A DNA stretch of 64,000 nucleotides from Bacteriovorax sp. BSW11_IV (lineage in GTDB: Bacteria > Bdellovibrionota > Bacteriovoracia > Bacteriovoracales > Bacteriovoracaceae): assembly GCF_000447755.1 (NCBI RefSeq), contig NZ_AUNE01000008.1, positions 1-64,000 of the forward strand. Reading direction: 5' to 3'. The notes below the pieces were generated by a model. It was not told where the DNA came from, made no database searches, and was given only the letters and a program-made list of their open reading frames with translations. A program made the position numbers and the translations under genes. How positions within the stretch are numbered: position 1 is the first letter of the stretch; every line of letters starts with the position of its first letter. Positions 16,074-24,030 of this stretch are shown here, piece by piece.

Positions 16074-17948
16074 ATGACAGCAATTTTGAAAAAACAAGAT
16101 TTTGAATATGATGAGCTAGTAAAGAAAGTCTCGGCCATTGTTGCAAAGATTTCCGGAAATGTTCTTGAAGAAAAACAAGCTCTAATGGTTCAGACTCGAG
16201 TGAAAAAAAGAATGTCTGAATTAGGTATTGTTACTCCTCGTGACTATATTGGTCATCTTGAAAAAAATCTAACATCAGAATCTCAGGTTCTGGTATCGCT
16301 ACTGACGACTCACCATACTTTTTTCTTTCGAGAATTCGCTCATTTTGAATTTTTAAAAGATAATCTTGGAGATATCGTTGCAAGAGTTAAGGGGCGAGGA
16401 GAAAAGAAAATTAAAATTTGGTCAGCTGCTTGCAGTAGGGGCCAAGAAGTATACTCCCTTTGTATGTTTTTGAATTTTTATCTCCCAAAAATTGATCCGA
16501 CAATGACATATGAGATTCTTGGAAGTGACATCGATCACGAATCAGTTGCGATTGGAAAAAATGGTGTTTATCACAAACGCGAAATTAAGACTGTTCCAAT
16601 GAATTATTTGGCAGACAATTGGGCCAGAGGAACTGGAGATATCTCTGATTTCGTTAAAGCTAAAAAGAGTCTGACTGATAAAACGAGATGGAAAACACTT
16701 AATCTTCTTACATTTCAAAATGATTTAAGAACTGAAAAGTTTGATGTTATTTTTTGTCGAAATGTCTTTATTTATTTTAGACCAGAGCAAATTAAACAAA
16801 TCGTAGGACAGTTCATGAAGCATCTTGAAAAAGGTGGATTCTTATTTTCTGGTATTTCTGAGTCTCTTGGTGGACTTGGAATGGAAATCAAAAACGTTGG
16901 TCCTTCAATTTACGTTGATAAAATCGCTGAGGCACCAAAACCTGCTTCTGCAACGACATCTCCAGTTGCTTCTGTTGGCACGCCAGTTCCTGCACCTATG
17001 GTCAAGAAGCTTCCTGTTATGCCAACTAAGTTTAGAGTTCTATGTGTAGACGACTCTTCGAGTGTTCTAACTCTACTTAAGAAAATTTTCTCTATGGATA
17101 CTCAATTTGAAGTTATCGATGTTGCTAAAAATGGTGTTGAGGCCAATGAGATGATGCAAAAATATAGAGGTCAAATTGACCTTATGACTCTTGATATTCA
17201 TATGCCAGATATGGACGGTGTGACTTACCTAGAGAAGTATTATAATTCATCTCACCCTCCAGTTGTCATGATTTCTTCTGCCTCTAGAGAGGATTCATCC
17301 GCGGCCATGAGAGCTCTAAGAGCTGGAGCAAGTGACTTTATTGAAAAACCGGCCCTTAATAATTTAATGGAGCGTGGTGAAGAGATTAAGACAAAACTCA
17401 AGGTCGCCTATATGGATAAGGCCTTTGTAAAAGAGCATATCTCTACTGTTGATAAGCAATTTGAGCACAATCTTGTTATTGGTGATGCCGCTTCTAAAAT
17501 GCGTGTTATGGTTTCAACAATTTCAGACCAGAAAAAAGTAGTTCACTTTTTCAAAGAGATTAGAGGAACGCAACCACCAACAGTTATGTTTTTCGAGGGA
17601 CAGGATAATTTACTCTTAGCTCTTAAAGATGACTTGTCATTAAAGATACCATTCAAAGTTGAAGTTTTAGATTCACTTTCTGCCGAATTAGAACCAGGAA
17701 AGGTTTATTTAGCAGACTTCTCTAAAATGTTTGAAGAGGTAAAAAGAAAATATTCAACTCGTTCAACTTCCATCGTTGTTTATGGAAAATGCTCTAAGCA
17801 TGCGGGGGATAAAATTATTCACTGGAGCAATGCTCACTTATTGATTGAAGACATCAATTATAAATGTGAGTTGTCTGACGTTGCAACAGACATCGTTCCA
17901 GCTACAAGTTTTGCATATATGTCATGTGAGTTTTTAAGTAAGAAATAA
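16074..17948 (+). CDS. CheR methyltransferase fused to a receiver domain and a degenerate CheB-like domain
   Basis: 624 residues. Residues 1-~280 are CheR: an N-terminal helical domain, SAM-binding SAACSRGQEVYSL, GSDIDHESV and VIFCRNVFIYF. CheR adds methyl groups to receptor glutamates. A Pro/Ala/Ser linker (~285-315) leads to a receiver domain with phospho-acceptor Asp374 (LDIHMPDMDG). Residues ~475-620 align almost without gaps to the esterase domain of the downstream CheB, but its catalytic Ser, His and Asp fall on Thr482, Glu508 and His576, and ~40 residues of the substrate region are missing. It is thus CheR joined to a whole, probably inactive CheB. ATG 16074 follows TGAGGATACCT; ATG 16041 lies inside the terminator and was rejected. 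Confidence 0.88.
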   Translation: MTAILKKQDFEYDELVKKVSAIVAKISGNVLEEKQALMVQTRVKKRMSELGIVTPRDYIGHLEKNLTSESQVLVSLLTTHHTFFFREFAHFEFLKDNLGDIVARVKGRGEKKIKIWSAACSRGQEVYSLCMFLNFYLPKIDPTMTYEILGSDIDHESVAIGKNGVYHKREIKTVPMNYLADNWARGTGDISDFVKAKKSLTDKTRWKTLNLLTFQNDLRTEKFDVIFCRNVFIYFRPEQIKQIVGQFMKHLEKGGFLFSGISESLGGLGMEIKNVGPSIYVDKIAEAPKPASATTSPVASVGTPVPAPMVKKLPVMPTKFRVLCVDDSSSVLTLLKKIFSMDTQFEVIDVAKNGVEANEMMQKYRGQIDLMTLDIHMPDMDGVTYLEKYYNSSHPPVVMISSASREDSSAAMRALRAGASDFIEKPALNNLMERGEEIKTKLKVAYMDKAFVKEHISTVDKQFEHNLVIGDAASKMRVMVSTISDQKKVVHFFKEIRGTQPPTVMFFEGQDNLLLALKDDLSLKIPFKVEVLDSLSAELEPGKVYLADFSKMFEEVKRKYSTRSTSIVVYGKCSKHAGDKIIHWSNAHLLIEDINYKCELSDVATDIVPATSFAYMSCEFLSKK

Positions 17949-17959
17949 AAGGTTAGGGA

Positions 17960-19405
17960 ATGAAGACCAATACAATTATTAGTACAAATCTAGGGAAAGA
18001 TTTTTATTTAAGAATGAAAGACATGATTTTCATCTCACTGCATTTCGAAGATTTTGCGGGTGCAATTATTCTTAAAAGAGATGAAATAAATTCTAAAAAC
18101 ATCAAAAACTTTTTTTCTCATTTTATGAAATCAAGAAGTGGAGCGAGGCCTGATTGTAAGTTAATTGGGCCGCAATCCCTCATTCGTTCAGCTCTTGGAC
18201 TGATAAGGGCCAGTGCTCTTGGTAATATTAAAGAAGTTGAAAGAACTGGCCAGTTTGAAGTCGTTTTTATTCCTCGCGATGGAACTTTACGTGTATCAAA
18301 AGATATCGGTGGGACTTCAACTGCACCTGTTACGTATTCTGAACAACCAAAAGTTATTGCGCGTAAAGAGCTTGTCAAAGTCCTTATCGTTGATGATTCA
18401 AAGACAATTCGTAATCTTTTAACGCGAATTTTAAATACAGCACCAGGGGTACAGGTTGTTGCAACAGCAGAGAGACCTAGTGAAGTTGAGGCCTTAATTA
18501 ATGAGCATAAGCCTGATGTCATTACCCTTGATATTCACATGCCAGAAATGACAGGAGTTGAACTCTTAAAGAGGATTCAACCTAAATACAAAATACCAAC
18601 CATTATGGTTACTTCTATAAGTATGGAAGAGGGACCACTGGTACTTGAGGCCCTAGAGCATGGGGCATTTGACTATATTCAAAAACCAAAAATGGAAGAG
18701 ATCTCTGAGGTGGCCCCTATTTTAATTGAAAAGGTCAAAGAGGCCGCCAATTATCAAGCCGCAGCTGCTTCAAAATTTTCAACAAAAACTGTGGGCAAAT
18801 TTGATACAGATTCTCTAGTTGTAATTGGATCATCTACAGGTGGTACAAATGCACTTAAAGATATCCTCACTAAGATGCCTAGAGAAATTCCTCCTATTCT
18901 GATTGTCCAGCATATTCCTGCTGTCTTTTCTAAGGCCTTTGCTGACCGCATGAATACACTTTGTCCATTTATCGTTAAAGAAGCTGAAGATGGGGAATTA
19001 ATCGAAAAAAACAAGGTTCTTGTGGCCCCAGGGGGCAAGCAGATGTCTATTGAAAGAAATGGACAAGGACTTAGGGTTAAGATTACAGATGATCCGCCGT
19101 TGAATCGTTTTAAACCATCTGTGGACTTCTTATTTAACTCTGTAGAGCCAATTGTGGCCAGAAGACATACTGTCGGTGTTATTTTAACTGGAATGGGTAA
19201 GGATGGGGCCGAAGGTTTACTTAAACTTAAAAAAGCAGGTGCCCTAACTATCGCTCAAAATGAAGAGAGTTGCGTAGTTTTTGGTATGCCTCGTGAGGCC
19301 ATTAAAATTGGTGCGGCCCACGCCATTGAAGATAAGAACGATATCGCTGCAAAGGTGGGAGAGTTCTCCCACCCAAATGCCAAAGTCGACAAAGTCGCGT
19401 CCTAA
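17960..19405 (+). CDS. cheB: Chemotaxis methylesterase/response regulator CheB with N-terminal extension
   Basis: CheB removes receptor methyl esters and deamidates receptor glutamines when phosphorylated by CheA. Residues ~135-255 form a receiver domain (VLIVDDSKT; phospho-acceptor Asp191 in LDIHMPEM). The esterase domain has the full triad: Ser292 in GSSTGG, His318 in VQHIP and Asp415 in GMGKDGA; the Ser-His spacing of 26 equals that of Salmonella CheB. The first ~125 residues are not part of standard CheB and vaguely resemble CheD (LIGPQSL..., KDIGGT near the end), but with no catalytic Cys. It starts 11 bases after the CheR-fusion gene, so the two are surely co-transcribed. Length 481 versus ~350 for typical CheB. 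Confidence 0.93.
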   Translation: MKTNTIISTNLGKDFYLRMKDMIFISLHFEDFAGAIILKRDEINSKNIKNFFSHFMKSRSGARPDCKLIGPQSLIRSALGLIRASALGNIKEVERTGQFEVVFIPRDGTLRVSKDIGGTSTAPVTYSEQPKVIARKELVKVLIVDDSKTIRNLLTRILNTAPGVQVVATAERPSEVEALINEHKPDVITLDIHMPEMTGVELLKRIQPKYKIPTIMVTSISMEEGPLVLEALEHGAFDYIQKPKMEEISEVAPILIEKVKEAANYQAAAASKFSTKTVGKFDTDSLVVIGSSTGGTNALKDILTKMPREIPPILIVQHIPAVFSKAFADRMNTLCPFIVKEAEDGELIEKNKVLVAPGGKQMSIERNGQGLRVKITDDPPLNRFKPSVDFLFNSVEPIVARRHTVGVILTGMGKDGAEGLLKLKKAGALTIAQNEESCVVFGMPREAIKIGAAHAIEDKNDIAAKVGEFSHPNAKVDKVAS

Positions 19406-19414
19406 AGTAAATTT

Positions 19415-19449
19415 CATAAAAAACCGATAGTTTTACGAGGTTTTTTATG
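19415..19449 (+). promoter_or_regulatory. Inverted repeat covering the start of the next gene
   Basis: CATAAAAAACC (19415-19425) and GGTTTTTTATG (19439-19449) are perfect 11-base complements with a 13-base loop. The right arm contains the ATG of the following gene and the GG of its ribosome site (ACGAGG). It may act as a weak terminator for cheB and/or hide the start codon in the RNA. Confidence 0.6.
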
Positions 19450-22305
19450 AAATTTAAAGTAAACGTACTTTTCTCAATTTTTTTGTGGTTTTTAACAAAC
19501 GCAAACTCCAATGCTGCAACTTCTTTTGCGCAAAAGTGGAATATTTCCCGTAAACATTCTGGAGTCATGGAAAATAACATTGGCTATGACATGGTCATGA
19601 TGCAAAGGATAATGGGAATCAATGGGCGCGTTTATCCAATTGCAGATCTCACTTATATTAGAATGGATCGCAATAAGAATGATCAATTTGATGATCGTGA
19701 ATTACTAGAGAATCTCAGAAAAGGTTACAATGTAAAAAAATGGAAAGTAAGTAAGTTTGATAACGTTCACTACTATCAAGCAATATTGAACGACCGCTCA
19801 CGTGCTATTAGTGTGAGTGTTACACAAAATGATCTTCACTCAAAAGTAACAGTAGCAAATTATCGTTTAGGGTATAAAGATTTTACAGAAAGAGAAATTG
19901 CACTTCTTCAAAAATCATTATCTACAAATTTCGAGAGAAAAACGACTTTCATGAGTTTTCTTATAAGAGAAGCTTATGCAAATGGATTTGATCTGACGGG
20001 TCTTCTCAATAGTATTGGAGGACAAAGTGGTTCTGTATCAGGCAGTCCTGCTGTAACATCTGTTGTTGATTCGATAAATTCATCTGGTTTAAATACGAAT
20101 GTAAATATTAATACAAACGTATCGGGTAGTGTGGACGTAAATGCAACGGGCTCTTTAAATGCGGGCCAATTTAATGCTGTGATTGGACAAGGAAATCAAA
20201 TCAACCAGTCTTTTAATAATGCATCAGATATGGTCGATAAAAATTGGGGTCAGACAAATACCACTCTTGATAATATTAATCGTGATATCAATCATCAGGT
20301 TGGTAATTTAAATCAAAATATAGATAAAGGTATTGGTATGGCCGATAAAAATTGGACAGAAACCAATACTGTTGTCGACAAAAATTGGACTGATACAAAT
20401 AAGATGGTTGATAAGAACTGGAGTGATACGAATAAGCAATTATCTCGTGCCAACTCTGTCGCAGAAAAACTTTCTGATCCTAAGCATATGTTCCTCCTAT
20501 CTGGTGCGACGGCCGCAGGAGCAGTCTTTGGGGCCAGCCTTGCCAATCTTGCAATTGATGGCATGCAAGCTGGTGTCACATGGATTATTGATCAAATCAC
20601 AGACCGTAAAGGTAAGGCCGAGAGATGGCAGTTATTTAGTGAGGCCCGTGGAAACTGGGAAAAAACTATTAAGAATGCTGTGGACCTGGAGAGGGCCATG
20701 GATCAATTTCTCGGTTATTACGATATCTTTAAAGAGTTGAAGTCAAAATTTCCAAATGAGCAAATCTCAATGGAAACAATTCTTCGCCATTTTTCTAAGG
20801 AAACACTTCTAACTGAAAAAAAGAAGAAGAAATATGAAGATGCTTTTAGCCTTGTCGAAAATAAAAGATGTGAAGATTATTATGCAGATAAAATTCTTGA
20901 ACAAGATGCAGTTCTAGACTCGTTGAAAGATGTTTCAAATATTCTATCAAATCATAATAAAAACTCACCAAATATGAATATCTTTGATGAAAGATTTTTC
21001 TGTACCCAAATGGGGGAGATGATGCGTAATCTTCTTGATGCAGAAAATGCACTACAAGATTATCGAATCTATATGATTGATGGGAAGGCCGAATATGCGG
21101 ATAAGATGCTTGAGCAACAGGAGCGATTAGTTGATAAGGCAGATCGCTACAACTCAAAAAGGGATTCTATCAAGGAGCGAGAAAGAGACATCGCAAGTGA
21201 TAGCTATGAACTTGCAAAAGATGAAATTCATGCTCTTGCAAAGGCTGACTGTAAAAGAGAAGGCAAAGGTCTCTTTAGTACTGGAGAGTGTGTTGATCGA
21301 AAACTCGCAAGTGGAAATTATGCCACTCGTTTAAAAAGACTCGAGGCTCACAATAAGAGAGCAAAATCAGATATCGATAGAAACTATGAAGATAGCGACG
21401 TTTCTCGTTTAAGTGTAAATGAGGCAGCTTTGAATGATCGTATGTCATCATATAAAGATTGGTTCAAAGAACTGGAAGAACAACAGTTTTGTTTTCAAAA
21501 CCCTGAGGACTCCGCTTGTAAAGAAATCTCGAAGTTTCGCTATAATGGTGTTTTTTACGTTAAAGATAAGGCCATGAATGCCATGAGTGATATTTGTAAA
21601 AATGAAGATCTAAGATTGATGGATATTAGAAAAGTGCAAAATGAACGCTCTGCTGCCGCTGTACGCGACGGTGCGCCTAAAGATTTTGCACCGGTTAACG
21701 AAGGACGTTCTCTTTCTAGTGATTCTAGCTCATCAAAAGGATTTTTTGCTTCTTTATTTGATGGAATTGGAAATTTCTTTAAAACGATTGCAGATTCTAT
21801 TGGAGATGTTTTTGGAAATATTTTTGGTGGAAATAAGATTGTGGGTGAGAAATCACAACCAATAGATGTTGCCTACGTTGAACCGAAGGCCATTGAACAA
21901 ATTAATGTGGAAAGATCTCAGTCTGAAAAGATTCACGAAAATTATCGCGCCCCTGCTCTAGTTGAGGCCATTGAATCTCCATTTAAAGATGAAGAAAAGA
22001 TTTTAGAAAAAACACCTGAGGCCATGGCAAAGTTTGAAGAACTTTTATTGGAAGGTGATAAGAATAAGGTGATCATCAATGCTCTGGCAAAATCTGACTT
22101 GAGTGATAACATAAAGGCCGCCATCTTGATGGATTTAGATCCATTAAGTTCAAATTCTATTAATGAAATTATTGCGGCCTATGATAAGTCCTTTTATAAG
22201 TCAAAAGATGGACGATTTAGAATAGATTTAAAGAAAATAAAGAAAAACGACAATATTAATGATTGGCGCAAGTTCATTGAAATTTATAAAAAAGCGACAA
22301 TGTAA
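19447..22305 (+). CDS. Large exported protein with 11-residue repeats, unknown function
   Basis: 952 residues. Signal peptide residues 1-25 (ending NSNAATS). At ~78-89 an EF-hand-like calcium loop is seen (DRNKNDQFDDRE). Residues ~264-335 carry DKNWxxTN repeats, three of them exactly 11 residues apart, suggesting a right-handed coiled coil. Residues ~345-380 are a long hydrophobic, Gly/Ala-rich stretch (LLSGATAAGAVFGASLANLA), then a highly charged coiled-coil region to ~700. Near 760-795 is an amphipathic Phe/Gly-rich segment (FFASLFDGIGNFFKTIADSI). The whole is unlike any family I recognise; the mix of coiled coil, membrane-like and amphipathic parts hints at a membrane-interacting or secreted protein. 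It is followed by the ART-Fic lipoprotein gene. Confidence 0.8.
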   Translation: MKFKVNVLFSIFLWFLTNANSNAATSFAQKWNISRKHSGVMENNIGYDMVMMQRIMGINGRVYPIADLTYIRMDRNKNDQFDDRELLENLRKGYNVKKWKVSKFDNVHYYQAILNDRSRAISVSVTQNDLHSKVTVANYRLGYKDFTEREIALLQKSLSTNFERKTTFMSFLIREAYANGFDLTGLLNSIGGQSGSVSGSPAVTSVVDSINSSGLNTNVNINTNVSGSVDVNATGSLNAGQFNAVIGQGNQINQSFNNASDMVDKNWGQTNTTLDNINRDINHQVGNLNQNIDKGIGMADKNWTETNTVVDKNWTDTNKMVDKNWSDTNKQLSRANSVAEKLSDPKHMFLLSGATAAGAVFGASLANLAIDGMQAGVTWIIDQITDRKGKAERWQLFSEARGNWEKTIKNAVDLERAMDQFLGYYDIFKELKSKFPNEQISMETILRHFSKETLLTEKKKKKYEDAFSLVENKRCEDYYADKILEQDAVLDSLKDVSNILSNHNKNSPNMNIFDERFFCTQMGEMMRNLLDAENALQDYRIYMIDGKAEYADKMLEQQERLVDKADRYNSKRDSIKERERDIASDSYELAKDEIHALAKADCKREGKGLFSTGECVDRKLASGNYATRLKRLEAHNKRAKSDIDRNYEDSDVSRLSVNEAALNDRMSSYKDWFKELEEQQFCFQNPEDSACKEISKFRYNGVFYVKDKAMNAMSDICKNEDLRLMDIRKVQNERSAAAVRDGAPKDFAPVNEGRSLSSDSSSSKGFFASLFDGIGNFFKTIADSIGDVFGNIFGGNKIVGEKSQPIDVAYVEPKAIEQINVERSQSEKIHENYRAPALVEAIESPFKDEEKILEKTPEAMAKFEELLLEGDKNKVIINALAKSDLSDNIKAAILMDLDPLSSNSINEIIAAYDKSFYKSKDGRFRIDLKKIKKNDNINDWRKFIEIYKKATM
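20236..20442 (+). repeat. DKNWxxTN coding repeats (33-bp period)
   Basis: Copies begin at 20236, 20344, 20377 and 20410. The last three are spaced exactly 33 bases, coding for 11-residue units (DKNWTETNTVV, DKNWTDTNKMV, DKNWSDTNKQL). Synonymous differences between units show they are not a very recent duplication. Confidence 0.85.
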
Positions 22306-22323
22306 AATAAGATCAATTCCGAT

Positions 22324-22358
22324 TCGCCTTCGAGATTTATTCGAAGGCGATTTCTCTT
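22324..22358 (+). terminator. Terminator after the large exported-protein gene
   Basis: TCGCCTTCGA (22324-22333) and TCGAAGGCGA (22341-22350) form a perfect 10-bp stem with a 7-base loop, followed by TTTCTCTT. It lies between two genes on the same strand, 12 bases before the next ATG. Confidence 0.8.
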
Positions 22359-22370
22359 AATCAAATTAAT

Positions 22371-23999
22371 ATGAAGATAGTTTTCCTTCTTTCAATGTTT
22401 CTTTTTATTTCATGTAGCTCGCATGATTTGAGGACAAGTAGTCGGAAAATTGCTTCTGAGGAATCAAAAAGAGGATGCGTTGGTTTAGTTGATGATTTAT
22501 TCAACTTACAGCACACAAAGCAACTTGATCTATCATTTCATTATTTAAAACACCACGAAAGAAAGAATGATTTAGCAAATTACTTTTTTCATCCAGAAAA
22601 AGAAGACCACTTTATGGTGCATTACTACACCGGACAAACTGGTTACAAAAAAATGTATGAAGACTTAAATCGAGAAGGGCCAAAGGACAAGAGAGCACTT
22701 GTGTATCGTTACTCCTTAAATAATGCTCTTAATTCTTTTCCTAAATTCGAAGGCACTGTTTATAGCGGTGCAGTTGTTGATGAAAAGACATTGAAAAAGT
22801 GGAATTTTAAAGTCGGAGAAGATTTACGATTCGATTATTTTCTTTCGACAAGTTCTGATTTGAAGATCGCAAAGGGCTTTTATTCTAGACAGATTCGAGC
22901 TTGGGAAGGTGAAAAGACTAGGGTTCTTTTTGAAATAGAAAGTCTATTTGGTAGAGATATTTCATCTAAGTCTAAATATGCTTATGAAAAAGAAATTCTT
23001 TTTAAAAGTTCATCTCGCTTTAAAGTTGAGTCCATTTCTGAAAAATCTCTTGGGACCATATTCGGAGATAGGCCAGAATCTCTGATCGTCGTAAAACTAA
23101 AAGAGGTTCCACATACAAAACTCAAAGGAAAACTTACGAGAAAAAATGCAGAAATTGACCCTAAAATTGAGATTAGGAGATTAATAAACGAAGAGGATTG
23201 GGCGAAGGCCCAAATTACAATGCCTGATACACCAGAGCTGTATTATGGTGAAGATAGTGCAGAGGATTTTTTGAATGCAGTTAAGTATGTAAAAGACCTA
23301 CCTCATTCAACAAATATTTCAATTGATCTGCTCAAAAATATTCATGCGATTGCGACAAAAAGTCATTTCTTTAGAGGTTATGAACAACGAAGAATAAAAC
23401 TCGCATACACGAAAGGTGACATTTCTTTTCAAGAGGCGAGTGCTTACTTAGAAGGAGTTGACCAAGGGAGACCATATTCTCGAATGAGTCACGAGAAATT
23501 GAGTGGAAAATTTAGAACTGATAAAGAAGATGATTTTTTTCATACAGGAGATCATTTTCTGCCCGAAGGGGAAAGGTATTTTACAGTAGATGATATGGAT
23601 AAATATAATACGAATCCCTATTTTTATGAAGAAATCGAATCTAGAGTTGAACTTTCCAAGAATCAATTTAAAACTGAGTTCCATTATGTTTATTCTTCCG
23701 ATGTCGAGAATGAAGTTCAAAATTTATTTGAACAGGCGATTCCTTTTTTAGATTCTGCCGCTAGTGATGAAGAGTATATTAGGTTAGTTAATAAGCTTGA
23801 GTTGTCACTAATGTCGATTCATCCTTTTTTGGATGGCAATGGTAGGGCCATTCGTCTATTTGCAGATTTTTTGTATCAAAAAAGAGATCTACCGCCTGTT
23901 TTAAGGCCTAAAGAGTATGACTTTACAATGAGCTTAGAAGAGATTTATGAATATACAATTAAAAATATGAATGACTATTTAGAGCTATATTCAAAATAA
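22371..23999 (+). CDS. Predicted lipoprotein with ADP-ribosyltransferase-like and Fic domains
   Basis: 542 residues. Signal peptide with probable lipobox FISC (Cys15). Residues ~75-230 match the pattern of ADP-ribosyltransferase exotoxins: KFEGTVYSGAVV, then FLSTSSD (Ser159-Thr160-Ser161) and the E-x-E motif Glu206-Lys-Glu208. The Arg usually in the first strand (Y-R-G) is Ser132 here. Residues ~300-530 are a Fic domain: LLKNIHAIA, GKFRTD and the complete catalytic motif HPFLDGNGR starting at His484. Fic enzymes usually transfer AMP to hydroxyl groups of target proteins; ARTs transfer ADP-ribose from NAD. Having both on one exported polypeptide suggests an effector or toxin acting on other cells, perhaps prey (inference). 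No immunity gene is obvious. No good ribosome site precedes the ATG. Confidence 0.85.
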   Translation: MKIVFLLSMFLFISCSSHDLRTSSRKIASEESKRGCVGLVDDLFNLQHTKQLDLSFHYLKHHERKNDLANYFFHPEKEDHFMVHYYTGQTGYKKMYEDLNREGPKDKRALVYRYSLNNALNSFPKFEGTVYSGAVVDEKTLKKWNFKVGEDLRFDYFLSTSSDLKIAKGFYSRQIRAWEGEKTRVLFEIESLFGRDISSKSKYAYEKEILFKSSSRFKVESISEKSLGTIFGDRPESLIVVKLKEVPHTKLKGKLTRKNAEIDPKIEIRRLINEEDWAKAQITMPDTPELYYGEDSAEDFLNAVKYVKDLPHSTNISIDLLKNIHAIATKSHFFRGYEQRRIKLAYTKGDISFQEASAYLEGVDQGRPYSRMSHEKLSGKFRTDKEDDFFHTGDHFLPEGERYFTVDDMDKYNTNPYFYEEIESRVELSKNQFKTEFHYVYSSDVENEVQNLFEQAIPFLDSAASDEEYIRLVNKLELSLMSIHPFLDGNGRAIRLFADFLYQKRDLPPVLRPKEYDFTMSLEEIYEYTIKNMNDYLELYSK

Positions 24000-24030
24000 A
24001 AAAGGCCTCATGTTAGAGGCCTTTTTTTTT
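23996..24030. terminator. Bidirectional terminator between convergent genes
   Basis: GGCCTC (24004-24009), a 6-base loop and GAGGCC (24016-24021), flanked by A-run and T-run, so it works in both directions for the ART-Fic gene and folE2. Confidence 0.9.

Noticed and set aside
18118-18522. 134-codon minus-strand frame inside cheB
   Set aside because: Antisense to the receiver domain; composition not protein-like.
20236-20442. Possible CRISPR or satellite repeat
   Set aside because: The 33-base units are in frame, differ by synonymous changes and have no spacers; they are protein repeats.
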